Source: Asparagopsis taxiformis
Lineage: Eukaryota; Rhodophyta; Florideophyceae; Bonnemaisoniales; Bonnemaisoniaceae
Assembly: GCA_030407315.1 (NCBI GenBank)
Contig: JALQPE010002396.1
Coordinates: forward strand, 1 to 64,000
Reading direction: 5' to 3'
DNA: 64,000 bases
Under the pieces are notes generated by a model, which saw only the letters and a program-made list of their open reading frames with translations, did no database searches and had not been told where the DNA came from. Every line of letters starts with the position of its first letter. Within the stretch, counting starts at the first letter, position 1. Shown one piece after another: positions 53,454-63,744 of this stretch. Made by a program: the position numbers and the translations under genes.

Positions 53454-53912
53454 CTAACCGTTGAAGACTGTTGGGAAGGGGAACACGGTGTGTGTCGGCC
53501 TAGGGATTAGGATGAGTGATACGTCCATTTGTTCTTCTTCAGCCAAAGCTGTGACGATATTGCGGATCTCATCCGCATAGGACTGGTCGGGGGAGAGGTG
53601 CCCATAGGCACCAACTACCCAGTGGTACAGATAACAGATAAAGTTGTATCCTATGGCTTCGGAGAGAGGAGCCGGTAAATTTTCGACGTTCGGCGAGAGT
53701 TCAATTCGATCTATGATCACAGACAGTAGGTCGAAATCTTCCGCTGTTACACAGAAGGGGCCAAAGGCATGATAGTATCCATAGCATGAGTGGATTAGGG
53801 CCCAGCAAAGTACACTTCGTGCATAAGGTTCTGGGGTAACGTCTTGTAACCATGTAGTCAATGTCTCGCCAGCGATAACGAGCTGGAGGTAAAACTCAGA
53901 AGAGGTGGCCAT
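53454..53912 (-). CDS. Extra 152-residue frame of the Gypsy element, env position
   Basis: Starts at an ATG in good context (CCACCATGG) and reads MATSSEFYLQLVIAGETLTT to VFPFPTVFNG. It lies after pol and before the 3' LTR, where envelope or accessory genes sit. It is compact and helix-prone, with several cysteines and aromatics (CWALIHSCYGYYHAFGPFC). There is no signal peptide or clear membrane anchor, so it does not look like an envelope protein. Not recognised. The frame is intact in an otherwise intact element, which argues that it is used. Confidence 0.55.
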   Translation of the reverse strand: MATSSEFYLQLVIAGETLTTWLQDVTPEPYARSVLCWALIHSCYGYYHAFGPFCVTAEDFDLLSVIIDRIELSPNVENLPAPLSEAIGYNFICYLYHWVVGAYGHLSPDQSYADEIRNIVTALAEEEQMDVSLILIPRPTHTVFPFPTVFNG

Positions 53913-54001
53913 GGTGGAGAGGGGATATGGATGGGAAGGGGATGTCCAAACGAGGTTGTGGACTGAAAGGAATTTATAGAGCTGAAAGGGAGACCGGGAG
54001 T

Positions 54002-57000
54002 CTAATTCTGATGATATTTGTCAAGAAGTTCCTGACAATTTTTAAGGTTTTCTATGGAAAGCCAGGAATTTTCGTGATCTGGATAACCTTTCCATTTCAC
54101 GAGATATTGGAGTTTCCTGTGTCTTTTTCTGTGGTGAAGAATTCTCTCAACTTCATATTCGTCAGAGTTTGTTGAAAGTTTGATCGGTGGCGGTGGTACT
54201 GGTTTTCGCTCGAATGTGTCCTCTACGTAAGGTTTGAGGAGGCTAGAGTGAAATGCATTGTGGATTTTGCGATCGATCATTGGTTGGGGAAGGTTCAATC
54301 GAAAAGTAACTTCATTGATCTTCTCAGTGATTTCGAATGGTCCACAAAACTTTGGGTGAAGCTTTCTTGTACCCGATCCATCTTCAAGGGTTAGGTTTGC
54401 TGTGGACAGCATGACCTTGTCATTGACCTTGAATGGAGTCGGTAAACGCTTCCTATTGGCTTGCTTTGCCATTGATTCATTTGCTTTCTTTATGTTTTCG
54501 ATGGCTTGTTTGGTAGCTTTTCCTATGGTGGATATGAATTTTTCTGCAGTCGGGTTTTCTGTTTCTAAGGTTTCTATGGGAAGGGTCCTAGGGTGTTGCC
54601 CATATGTGAGGAAGAAGGGTGTGAAACTAGTGGCAGCATGTATTGAAGAGTTGTAAGCTACTTCAAAGTGGGCTAAGTATTCGTCCCAGTTGGTTTTGTT
54701 GTAGTTAGCGAAGGCTCTAATCATTTCCTCAATCTTTCGATTAAGTATCTCTGTTTGTCCATCCGTTTGTGGATGGTATGCGGACGATGGTGATATCTTG
54801 GTTTTCAAGGTATGGAAAAGAGACTTCCAGAATTTGCTCATAAATACTGGATCGCGGTCACTAATGATTACTGAGGGGAGTCCATGGTGTCGATAAATGT
54901 TCTCGAAGAATAACTTTGCTGTTTCAACAGCGTTTGGGTCTCTTTCATACGGGATGATTCGGAGTAGCTTAGATAATCGATCAACTACAACGAACATTCC
55001 GGTGTTGCCTTTCCTGGTTTTGGGTAGAGGTGTCACAAAGTCCATGGTGATGTGTGTCCACTTCCCCGAAGGGGGTTCTAATGGTTGAAGTAGTCCGAAT
55101 GGTTTATGGTTTGGAGCCTTAGTTCTTTGGCATGTATCACATGAAGTGACATATTCTCTAATGGTTTGTTTCATTTTCTTCCAGTAATATTTTGTAGCTA
55201 TTCTGTGGCAAGTTTTCTTTACTCCAAGGTGACCAGATTGTGGGGTATCATGATGATCATGTAGTAATTGAAGTCGATAGGTCCCTTTCGGTACACATAA
55301 TCGTTCTTTGTAGTACAGAAGGTTGTTTTCTTTTCGGAAGGAGTTCTTCGGTGCTTTGTATACTTCTTGGAACTCAGGATCCTTGGTATAATCTTCTTCT
55401 TTTATCTTTGCGTTGCCGTCTGATGCAAAGTACGTAGCATTGGTTTCAAACTGTGATGTTATGGATATTGCTTTCGTCAGAAGAGAGTGGTCTCTAGGGG
55501 CGGTTGGTTCTTTGTTCAGAAATTGTCTGGAGAGTGCGTCAGCTACTTTGTTTGTTTTCCCTTTTATTGGAATTATTTTGAAGTCGAACGAGACAATTGA
55601 TTCAAGCCATCTTACTTGTCTTTGGGATAGTTGCTTTTGGGTTTCCAAATATCTGAGGGGATAGTGATCAGTGTAAACGGTAAATGGTCTACCATGGAGA
55701 TATGCTCTCCATGTTCGAAGTGTATCGATGATGGCCAGGAGCTCTCTTTCATGAGCTGCATACTTTTGTTCGGCTGCATTGAGAGTTCTGGAGTAGAATG
55801 CAACAGGTCGGTATCTATTTGTGTCCTTTTGTTCCAGGACAGCACCAATTGCAAATTGAGAAGCATCGGTTGTGACAACTATGTCCTTTTCTGGGTGGAA
55901 GGGCATTAGTACTGGGGTTCGAGTCATCACTGTTTTCAGTGTGGTAAAGGATTGTTCGGCGGAGGGGTTCCACGTGAATGGAGCATTTTTCGTGAGTTCT
56001 GTGAGTGGTTTTGCTATGGCTGAGCAGTTTCCGATGAATCTGCGATAATAATTGACTAGGCCCAGGAAAGACTGGACGTCTCGTTTGTTCCTTGGCCTTG
56101 GCCATTCTTTGATGGTTTTGATCTTGGTTTCTTCAACTGATATTCCTCCTGGTGTGAGAACATGTCCTAAGTATTCTATCTCTTGTACTGCGAAAGAACA
56201 CTTTGACATTTTTGCGTACAACTGATTCTTGCGGAGTCTCTGCAGAACTAGCTCAATGTGGTGAAGATGATCGGTAAATGAGGAGCTATAAATGAGTATA
56301 TCATCCAGATATACTATAACAAAGTGATCTAGGTAATCTCTGAAAAGATCATTCATCAACGTCATGAACGTTGCAGGAGCATTGGATAATCCGAAGGGAA
56401 GCACAAGGAACTCGAAGTGTCCGTACCGGGTTCGGAACGCGGTTAGTGGGATAGAGTCCTTTTCTAAGCGTACTTGATGGTATCCAGATCTTAGGTCGAT
56501 TTTACTGAAGTATTTGGCGTCCTTCAGCTGGTCAAAGATATCATCAATTCTAGGGAGCGGGTAGCTGTTCTTCACAGTGAGGCGATTGAGGGCTCGATAA
56601 TCGATACACATACGTAGTGCACCGTCTTTTTTACTCACAAATAGAACTGGAGCACCCCAAGGGCTGCAACTTGGCTGGATAAATCCTGCTTCCAGGAGTT
56701 CATCGAGTTGTTTCTTAAGCTCTCTGAGTTCAGGTGGGGACATCCGATACAGACCTCTTTTCTGTGGAATACTTTCGGGAACTAGGTCTATTCGGAAGTC
56801 AATTTTTCTTTGGGGAGGTAATCCTTTGGGCAACGTTTCTGGGAAAACGTCATTGTACTTTCCTAGAATTTGTTCGACATGTTTAGGAAGTTTTTGTTCG
56901 GAGGTCTCTGGTTTATTTGGGTTCAATACGACTGCAAACAAAGGGAAATTTTCTTCGTAGTCTCGGGTCATTGCGCTTAGTGAAATACTTTCGCAAAGAT

Positions 57001-57562
57001 GAAATTCATTTGCGTAGATGGTAAATTTTTTGTTTCGGTGGGAGAATGAGATTTGGTTCGAGTGGTTATCAATGGTGGCAAAATGGTTGGAGTGCCAATC
57101 CTTGCCGAGGATGGCATCATGATTTAACGGGCAGACAGCGAATGACAACTGCTCTGTGTACCCTTGAATCTGTAGACTGATAGTAGACTTGGTTTGTTCT
57201 AAGGTTTGTGTATTCTTGTTGGCCATGGTGGCTAGGTGATTTGTGTCCTTGATCGGAATTTTGTTCGATAAGCAAAACGATCTGTTCACGTAACTGATCT
57301 CGGAACCAGGGTCAAACATGAGTTTTGCTCTAACCCCATTTATTTTTCCAGACGACACTAGTAATCCTATACCAGCTCGTTTGAATGGATCTGGAGTTGT
57401 TTCAAAGGGAACTAGGGGAGGGCTTCTTACCATAGTAGGAATTTCTATGGGGTTCTGGACGTCTTGGGACGGAGATTCGACTAGTTCCGTTTGCCTTTTG
57501 GGCAGTTTTTGGCAATATGCCCTGGTTGGCGACAGCGGAGGCAAAGCCCTTTCTTCATGCAT
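54002..57562 (-). CDS. pol: Gypsy Pol polyprotein with chromodomain
   Basis: 1,186 residues without breaks. Protease: [12 protein letters not shown]. Reverse transcriptase: [28 protein letters not shown], the catalytic [10 protein letters not shown]. RNase [13 protein letters not shown], with Gypsy-type ARREL-like AHERELLAI. Integrase: zinc-binding HHD...CDTCQ, then DFVTPLP, SDRDPVF and the DDE glutamate in [11 protein letters not shown]-terminal chromodomain: [26 protein letters not shown], which in chromoviruses steers integration to marked chromatin. The ATG at 57562 lies inside gag; the frame is -1 relative to gag with an 82-base overlap, so Pol is most likely made by ribosomal frameshifting. 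Confidence 0.95.
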   Translation of the reverse strand: MHEERALPPLSPTRAYCQKLPKRQTELVESPSQDVQNPIEIPTMVRSPPLVPFETTPDPFKRAGIGLLVSSGKINGVRAKLMFDPGSEISYVNRSFCLSNKIPIKDTNHLATMANKNTQTLEQTKSTISLQIQGYTEQLSFAVCPLNHDAILGKDWHSNHFATIDNHSNQISFSHRNKKFTIYANEFHLCESISLSAMTRDYEENFPLFAVVLNPNKPETSEQKLPKHVEQILGKYNDVFPETLPKGLPPQRKIDFRIDLVPESIPQKRGLYRMSPPELRELKKQLDELLEAGFIQPSCSPWGAPVLFVSKKDGALRMCIDYRALNRLTVKNSYPLPRIDDIFDQLKDAKYFSKIDLRSGYHQVRLEKDSIPLTAFRTRYGHFEFLVLPFGLSNAPATFMTLMNDLFRDYLDHFVIVYLDDILIYSSSFTDHLHHIELVLQRLRKNQLYAKMSKCSFAVQEIEYLGHVLTPGGISVEETKIKTIKEWPRPRNKRDVQSFLGLVNYYRRFIGNCSAIAKPLTELTKNAPFTWNPSAEQSFTTLKTVMTRTPVLMPFHPEKDIVVTTDASQFAIGAVLEQKDTNRYRPVAFYSRTLNAAEQKYAAHERELLAIIDTLRTWRAYLHGRPFTVYTDHYPLRYLETQKQLSQRQVRWLESIVSFDFKIIPIKGKTNKVADALSRQFLNKEPTAPRDHSLLTKAISITSQFETNATYFASDGNAKIKEEDYTKDPEFQEVYKAPKNSFRKENNLLYYKERLCVPKGTYRLQLLHDHHDTPQSGHLGVKKTCHRIATKYYWKKMKQTIREYVTSCDTCQRTKAPNHKPFGLLQPLEPPSGKWTHITMDFVTPLPKTRKGNTGMFVVVDRLSKLLRIIPYERDPNAVETAKLFFENIYRHHGLPSVIISDRDPVFMSKFWKSLFHTLKTKISPSSAYHPQTDGQTEILNRKIEEMIRAFANYNKTNWDEYLAHFEVAYNSSIHAATSFTPFFLTYGQHPRTLPIETLETENPTAEKFISTIGKATKQAIENIKKANESMAKQANRKRLPTPFKVNDKVMLSTANLTLEDGSGTRKLHPKFCGPFEITEKINEVTFRLNLPQPMIDRKIHNAFHSSLLKPYVEDTFERKPVPPPPIKLSTNSDEYEVERILHHRKRHRKLQYLVKWKGYPDHENSWLSIENLKNCQELLDKYHQN

Positions 57563-58350
57563 TGTTCTCTTTCTTCTTTGGTTAACTTTTTGATTTGAAT
57601 GTTTCCAAGTTCCATGGGGACGGGCCTTGAGGAATTTCCTTCTGGTTTACGGCCATAGTCCTTATTTTTTGAAATACCCCCGTTGGGTCCAAGGCGGCGG
57701 TGAGCAGCTTCAACGCGTTCAGCGTCACGCATTGCCTCGGCAAGGTCACGATAATCTTTGGTACAAAGTTCTTTCCAGATATATTGCTTTAAACCCCTGG
57801 TATATCGGTCAATTTGTTCTGCCATACTTATAGTTGGGATGTCAAGGAGAATTCTTTGGAAATCATCGTTGAATGATGATACGTCGCGTACCTGTCTCCA
57901 GCGAGCCAATTTATCGCGAGCTACCTTTTCTTTGTTAAGCGTTTCAAAACGAGAGATAATAGCCTTTCTTAAGCAGTTCCATGTTTTTATTTCGCTTCCA
58001 TCATCGGTTTTTTGATAAACAATCCACCACTCATGAGCAGCTCCAGATAAATAGCTAACAGCTAGCTGGAGTGAGTCGTCGTCGGTAGCGTTGGCCAGGT
58101 AGTTGTCCATGTGCGTAGCCCAGCTTGTGATCGATCCTCTGCCAGAGAACTTTTCAGGTTGGTGTTTCTTTGGTTTAGGATTGTCTGATGTTTTAATACT
58201 CTGGAGCTCTTCCCTTATACGATCATACGATGCAGCGGCATCGTTTAGGGAGTTCTGCTGGTTATTGATCTGGGAGTTGGCTGCCTGGAGTTGAGTTTGT
58301 AGATCCTGGACAACCTGGGCAAGGTTTTCAATGGTGATGGGATTACTCAT
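57481..58350 (-). CDS. gag: Gypsy Gag
   Basis: 289 residues from ATG ([20 protein letters not shown]). An N-terminal coiled-coil stretch is followed by a retrotransposon capsid domain ([42 protein letters not shown]). The CCHC knuckle [14 protein letters not shown] binds RNA. The stop TAG is at 57481. The C-terminal 27 codons overlap pol. Confidence 0.95.
   Translation of the reverse strand: MSNPITIENLAQVVQDLQTQLQAANSQINNQQNSLNDAAASYDRIREELQSIKTSDNPKPKKHQPEKFSGRGSITSWATHMDNYLANATDDDSLQLAVSYLSGAAHEWWIVYQKTDDGSEIKTWNCLRKAIISRFETLNKEKVARDKLARWRQVRDVSSFNDDFQRILLDIPTISMAEQIDRYTRGLKQYIWKELCTKDYRDLAEAMRDAERVEAAHRRLGPNGGISKNKDYGRKPEGNSSRPVPMELGNIQIKKLTKEEREQCMKKGLCLRCRQPGHIAKNCPKGKRN
57496..57502 (-). 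promoter_or_regulatory. Candidate -1 frameshift slippery site
   Basis: On the minus strand C CCA AAA fits X XXY YYZ in the gag frame, inside the gag-pol overlap and 15 bases before the gag stop. It is the only good heptamer in the overlap. Confidence 0.65.
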
Positions 58351-58396
58351 TTTTTTGTTTTTGAGGAAGAGAGAGAGTGTGTGTGTTTACTACGTT

Positions 58397-59314
58397 CTAA
58401 TGGTTCACTCCAAGTCCTACGCGCTCACGATGCTTAGCACTCTTGATGTGACGAGTATAGTCTTCGATAGAGACGAAGGAACGATCACACGGGCGACAGT
58501 TTAATTCGACTTGATGGTTTCGAACTCGGCGCTTGTGCTTTTCGGAATCGATGTGGGCTAGAAATTGAGCCCTGGTCTTGGCTGATTTTCGGCAAAGTGT
58601 GCAGTCGAAACTTCTTGTGGGAGTCTTTGGTTTAGGGTTCCTCTTGGCTTCTTTGTATGTTGCGGTTCGGAGAAGATGCTGCGAGGAACGGTCGTCGATT
58701 GGCAACAAGGTGCGCTGCGGAGGGATAGTGGTCGAAGCAGAGGCGCGATGTGAGCTAGGAGTTGCTCTGGGGGCCGGTATGTTTTGTCGGGAGACCGTCT
58801 TTCCGAGAATACGATGAGTATTGCCGACCTTCTTGGGCGTGTTCGGAGCGTCCGACTTGGGTGCCACCGTGAATCGAGGGAAAGCAGCCCGGGGCGGTTG
58901 AGCACGAGGGGCGGGTCGAAGACGTGGGGTAGGAAGAATGGTCTTCTTCGTGATCGGAGGGCGAATGGCGAGGCGAAGGGTCACTCTCGGCACGAAGGCG
59001 GGGAGAACCGCTTTAGGCTTGGCGATAGCAGGAGGTAAAGGGCGGAAGTCGTCGTCAAGGTCGATGACGGTCGGCGGCGGAGCGGGCGGAGTATCGACGG
59101 TGGGGGTCTGTGGGGTGGTGTCGGCTCTAAGGGCGACGATCCCAAACGGCGGAGTCTGCGGGGGCCGAGTGAGGGGGGAACTCGGGAATGCGGCACTATC
59201 GTCGGAGCGGTATTCCGACGGGGAGTCTGGGGTTCTGTGGGAAAAAGATCGTGGTCCGGCCACTGTCCAACAGGAAAAATCCTCAAGATGGTTAGTCAAG
59301 TCGTAGTCAGTCAC
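58397..59314 (-). CDS. Zinc-finger protein of the Gypsy element (two C2H2, U1 type)
   Basis: About 305 residues before gag. A long proline- and arginine-rich disordered part is followed by two fingers: CTLCRKSAKTRAQFLAHIDS with EKH, and CRPCDRSFVSIEDYTRHIKS with AKH. The spacing and the order of two fingers near the C-terminus match the frame in the Copia element. No methionine occurs in the frame; the first usable codon is GTG at 59314, and the frame stays open upstream to a TAA within a GTAAGT at about 59380. It needs splicing or a non-AUG start. The stop is 46 bases before the gag ATG. Confidence 0.65.
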   Translation of the reverse strand: MTDYDLTNHLEDFSCWTVAGPRSFSHRTPDSPSEYRSDDSAAFPSSPLTRPPQTPPFGIVALRADTTPQTPTVDTPPAPPPTVIDLDDDFRPLPPAIAKPKAVLPAFVPRVTLRLAIRPPITKKTILPTPRLRPAPRAQPPRAAFPRFTVAPKSDAPNTPKKVGNTHRILGKTVSRQNIPAPRATPSSHRASASTTIPPQRTLLPIDDRSSQHLLRTATYKEAKRNPKPKTPTRSFDCTLCRKSAKTRAQFLAHIDSEKHKRRVRNHQVELNCRPCDRSFVSIEDYTRHIKSAKHRERVGLGVNH

Positions 59315-59389
59315 ACAACAGCGTAGACTCGATAGGAGAACTAGACTGCTGTGTGAAGCCAGAGATGGAGAAGTGGCGGGAACTTACTT

Positions 59390-59401
59390 GCGATGCTACC
59401 A
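59390..59401 (-). other. Gypsy primer-binding site
   Basis: On the minus strand TGGTAGCATCGC begins three bases after the 5' LTR. It predicts a tRNA ending GCGATGCTACCA, hence starting A-G-C with an A1:U72 pair, the mark of a eukaryotic initiator tRNA-Met. Confidence 0.75.
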
Positions 59402-59404
59402 AGC

Positions 59405-60265
59405 TGTGGGGGTTAAGGCACAACTTGGGAGAAGATGTTCCGGTCGAAGGTACCTCCGAATCCCTGAGGTGGGGAGCGGAGGGTAGTTTATATAGACTAG
59501 GAGGTAGCTCTAGGAGGGGTAAAATGAAGGGTAACTACGAGGAGCTACGAGGAGTAGGCATCGGGAGATCAACCAATAGGAGAGGAGAATGGGAGATATT
59601 GTTGGTGGTGGCGGATCTGGAAACGGTCATAAGGAGAGTGTGACAGGGAGGGCCACGTGTAAGAGTCCAGCAATGTAACACGTGTAAGAGTCCAGCAATG
59701 TAACACGTGTAAGAGTCCAGCAATGTAACACGTGTAAGAGTCCAGCAATGTAACACGTGTAAGAGTCCAGCAATGTTCGGCAGGAACCCCTGACACGTGG
59801 AAACCTGGAGCCGGGCGCGACCGGGCCCCGCAGGGCGGCTTACAGTGTAAGCTTGCATTTCTTATATGTAAGCTTACAGTTGAAATTTCATTGAAAAAAT
59901 GAGGTTTCCGTCAGTTACAGTTGTAAGTTACCTGTCATACGGGCGTATGTGTGTAAGTAACCCTGTAAGTGGGGCGAAAGTGGCTGAAAAAGCCATGTAA
60001 TCTTGTAAGTAACCGTGTCAGTCACATGACAGGTGTTGTAAGTCTATCATAACATGTAAGTAGCCTGCTCAAGTGTCTCCTAGGTGGTGTAAGGTATGTG
60101 GAAAGCTGTAAGTAGCCTCGTAGGAGTGGTTACTGTAAGCTTCCCTTGTAGTTGGGAGCTTTGGTCTCTGTGGAATGGTACTATCTTATTGGTTGGTCGG
60201 GGTATGGTGTTATAAGAACAGGAATCTAGTGTTTACCATGAGGTCTAGAGGGCTGATCCCTGACA
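59405..60265 (-). repeat. Gypsy LTR (5' LTR of the element)
   Basis: 861 bp, TG...CA, partner of 52563-53398. It has five copies of the 25-bp unit instead of four, and one C/T difference near 59865. A minus-strand TATA box is near 59492. Confidence 0.95.
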
Positions 60266-60289
60266 GACCGCCTTTGCTTTGTACGTGTG

Positions 60290-60320
60290 CGAATCTTGAT
60301 CAAGATTCGCGCACGTACCT
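60290..60320. repeat. Short hairpin
   Basis: GTGCGAATCTTGATCAAGATTCGCGCAC, a palindrome with one mismatch near the end, just outside the Gypsy element. Confidence 0.8.
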
Positions 60321-60429
60321 TCGTTCCATCCTCTACCCTCGAGGGTATGCATTGAGGTAAGCGTGGGTTTTGAGTTCGACTATTTCCGTTGATGCGATAT
60401 TTTTCACTGGAAGCCTGTTGACTCATGGT

Positions 60430-61080
60430 GGGTATTGAGCGGAGGATGGAAGAGAGGTACGTGAAGTTTTGAAAGTGTGCTGCGAGGGAAGGTTGGTTTT
60501 GAGTCTGACTGTTTTAGTTGATTCCGATGTTGTGTAGATGATGCAGGAATGTTGATGACGGAAGGTAAGTTTCATTGAGTGCCAAGATGTGGTTTGCGAA
60601 GGTATGGACTGCTGACTATGATTATTATTCATTGCAAGGTTTTTGGATCATGGTTTGTATTGTGTGTAGGATGGATGAGAGGTACATTTGCGAGTTCTCA
60701 GGGTATGTAGCGAGGGAAACGTTGGTTTTCAATCCGACTGTTGCGATTGATTCCGATGTTGCGTAGGTGATGGAGGAATAGTGATGACGGAAGGTAAGTC
60801 ACATTGGGCGCCCAGACCGGTTGTGCGAAGATGCGGAATGCTGACTACTTTTCTTGGCTACACGATTACGTGACTTATGGTTTTTATTGTGTGCAGGATG
60901 GAACGGGTAAGGTAAGTGTGCGAGTTCTGAAAGTAAGCAGCGAGGGAAGGTTGGTTTTGAGTCTGACTGTTGCTGTTGATCCAATATTCATTCATTACAA
61001 GCCTATTGAGTCATGGTGTGTATTGTGTGGAGCGAAGGTAAGTGTGCGAGTTCTGAAAGTATGCTGCGAGGGAAGGTTGT
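60430..61080. repeat. Diverged tandem repeats
   Basis: Three to four uneven units of about 230 bp. Common blocks are GCGAGGGAAGGTTGGTTTTG, TCTGACTGTT, GTTGATTCCGATGTTG, GATGACGGAAGGTAAGT and GTGCGAGTTCTGAAAGT. No coding sense is visible. Confidence 0.7.
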
Positions 61081-61082
61081 AG

Positions 61083-62200
61083 GACTTAACTGGCGCTTAG
61101 ACGTAATGACTTAGGTAGTCGTCCAAACGTCTCGAGTAGTCGCCGGAGAGGCGGCTTCGCACTCCTGGCTTTTGTTAACCCGAAGCGGTAAAGCGTAGTC
61201 GCACTGCCGACGACTGTCCACTGGCCTCGACTCGGTAGGTGGTAGAGCGGTTTGAATCGGAAGGATCTTGATCACCCTTAGAGGAAAATCCACCAGGGCG
61301 ACACACGAGCCAACGGTGGCTAGGTCGGATCACGGAAACAGGCGGGCGTTTTAGCGGTTAGTCAACCCAGAACGGACGGCGCGACACACAGTGTATGTCG
61401 GTTCCGGGCACTCACGCTTAGACGAAACCGTTGACCTTGATCAGCCTCACACGCGTAGACGTCGTGTTGGCGTTCCGTGGCAACCCGGGGACCACGGTAC
61501 GTTACGCACCCACGCCGTGATGCGGAACGGAACAATCCCTAAGACGGAAACGATAGACACAAGCGTCGAAAACAATGCGTCACCTCTAGGATTGACTTGG
61601 ATCGGTACCTTAGAGGGGGTTTGTTACCTTTTACTCATTGGAGAAGGGTCACTACTTGTAATTGCGCACCGGGCCGAGTGGTCCGTTCCGAGGGCCCAGT
61701 GGGGCGGGCCGCGCCGGCGGCCGCGGTGGTCCTATACTACGTGTACAGGTATCAGTCGTTCTACACGTGGCGCATATCACGCTCGCATGAGGCGACACGT
61801 GTGTGTCGCCACGTCATCGCGTCTCGGTAGCTTCTTTTGCTCCTACAGCCAAGTAGCCGATCGGCTTTTCGGATAGTCGCAAATGCCCCGCCTGTCTCGA
61901 GTATTTGTCTCACATTCCCCCTTTCCAGTCTTCGAGCCCCTGCGAGTGCTTGCCATCTCTTGCCCGTACACTGTCTGCTTCTCTTAGCAGGTTCCTGGCT
62001 ACCAAGCTTCCCTGCATCTGGCCGGATAAAAACCCCACGGTATGGGGAAACCTTGGCAGATTCCCTAATTTGTCGTTTCGGGAGCTCGGATGACTTTCCC
62101 AGGATGTGGTCCGGGAGAGTCCTGGTAGAGCTACTCGATGTGGCGGGCGCCAATGCGTTATACTGCGTGGAGCTGGCAGTACGATTTTTTCGATTACGAA
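61083..62200. other. No confident gene
   Basis: Higher GC than its surroundings. A 161-residue plus-strand frame (61391-61876) is rich in R, S and T without motif and is probably chance. Minus-strand frames continue from the ABC pseudogene but lose similarity. Confidence 0.4.
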
Positions 62201-62229
62201 TGGGGGTAATCAGTTTCTCACTTCCTATC

Positions 62230-62720
62230 CACAAAGGATAATGGCGTTCAGACCCCTTTGTCCGTTTTCGCTCGCGTCCACAGTAGAAGCCTCTCTCTCG
62301 CTTGACGAGATCGTCGTGTGGACCTCTCTCAATGACCTTTCCTCGTTGAGTGCAGGAGATTCTGTCAGGGTTCCTCACTATACTGAAGCGATGGTTATTG
62401 TAGTTCGGTTCTCGGATGCTTTTTCGAGAGCATCTTGTTTGATTTTCCCGCTGGCGGTGGATGCGTCCAATAACAGGATTTTGGGGTTGCAAACAAGTGC
62501 ACGGGAAATACAAATACGTTGCCTTCGTCCCTCACTGAGCATTGCACGGGTGCAACGCGCGGCCGCGCTCTCCAAGCATATAGTCATAGCCCTCAAGTAG
62601 TCGGGTGGTGAACGTATGCGCATTGGCTATTTTATCAGCGGTAATGATTTCATCTCCAGTCACCTCGCGTGCTTTGGCAACCATCGTACCCGTTTCTGGA
62701 TCTGCATCGTCGAAATACAT
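62230..62720 (-). pseudogene. ABC transporter (B/MDR-type) nucleotide-binding-domain fragment
   Basis: Three minus-strand frames in order give [20 protein letters not shown], a signature-like [19 protein letters not shown] with Walker B KILLLD, and then IVRNPDRI and RGKVIERGPHDDLV. These are consecutive parts of an ABCB-type ATP-binding domain after Walker A. The catalytic glutamate after Walker B is replaced (DAS for DEA) and the D-loop is missing. Frames change at least twice, so it is dead. Confidence 0.8.
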
Positions 62721-62756
62721 TTTGCATCGATCCCGACCATATCAACTGCACAAGTA

Positions 62757-63740
62757 TCATGTTAAAACGATGCCAAACCGACGAAAGCAACGCCGTGCAA
62801 TCGTTGGCCAGCGTGCAAGCACCATGTTTTCCATCGCGGAAAGACTGCAGCCGTACCGTTGTCCCGGCGACAATCTGCGCGTCGCAACCGACATGTACGC
62901 CGCCGAGCAATTGTACGAGCGCTGTGTCGAGGAGCTTCTGCTCCTAGAACCATATCGGAGCCATGTATCGTCTCGCAACCATTCTACGCGTCTCCGATAA
63001 CATGCACGACGGCAGACGCGCCATGCAACTGTTCCAATGCTGCGTCGTCGAAGGCAACCATCCCGGCGTCATGTTCGATCTGGCACGCATGTATTCCGAC
63101 GGTAAGTTCTGCGAGCAGGATTTCGTACGAGCCGTCGATCTGTATCAACGCGCCATACAACTAGGCAATGACGCGTGCGCGATTGTCTAGCTGGCAATGA
63201 TCTACGACGTCGGCGAGAAAGAGGTTCCAATGGACGCCTTGCGCGCGATGAACTACTATCAAATGAGCATTGACGTTGGCCAACGTCTGGAGGCAATGTT
63301 CTGGCTCGCTTGATTACTCATCTCTGATGTCATGCGGCCGAAACGCGATGTGTCGCGCGAAAAGCGTCTGTGCACCATGTATGTCGAGTGATGTGAGGAG
63401 CCGACGCCGATTATCGAAATATGCAACGAGTTGATGTACGGATCGTCCAATCTCCCACGAGACGCGGCACTAGCTGCGTGCTTGGTACAGACATGCGCGG
63501 AACGATGGGACGACTGCGATGCAATAATACCACTTGCGGAAATCCTTCTGAGCGGCGCTCGGTGTCGCGAGAGACGCCGCGTGTGTGATGCGTCTGTGTG
63601 AACGAACCGCCAGCGTTCGCTGAGAGTATTTACTATCAACGGCTGTGTTGGCGCACAAAATCGCCTATGGAACTTCGCAGATTCAGGCCAATGTGCAACT
63701 CGCTGTGTATCTGTGTCAGATGAGGAAGCGTTCTTTTCGA
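62757..63740 (+). pseudogene. Sel1-like repeat protein, broken
   Basis: Tetratricopeptide-like Sel1 repeats are recognisable: MYRLATIL, ARMYSDGKF...AVDLYQRAIQLGNDAC, LAMIYDVGEK...AMNYYQMSIDVGQ and, near 63660, AYGTSQIQANVQLAVYL. TAG at 63188 and TGA at about 63312 and 63390 interrupt the frame, and frames shift near 62960. Sel1 repeats bind partner proteins. There is no start or end intact. Confidence 0.7.
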
Positions 63741-63744
63741 CCAC

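Larger units (their letters stand above)
52563..60265 (-). mobile_element. Gypsy chromovirus-type LTR retrotransposon, apparently intact
   Basis: 7,703 bp on the minus strand, flanked by a perfect 5-bp target duplication GACCG (52558-52562 and 60266-60270). Order on the minus strand: LTR, primer site, zinc-finger frame, gag, pol with protease, reverse transcriptase, RNase H, integrase and chromodomain, an extra frame, polypurine tract, LTR. The LTRs differ only by one 25-bp repeat unit and one base seen by eye, and gag and pol are unbroken, so it is a recent insertion that may still be active. Confidence 0.97.

Noticed and set aside
61391..61876. 161-residue arginine-rich frame
   Set aside because: Composition follows local GC; no motif or repeat.
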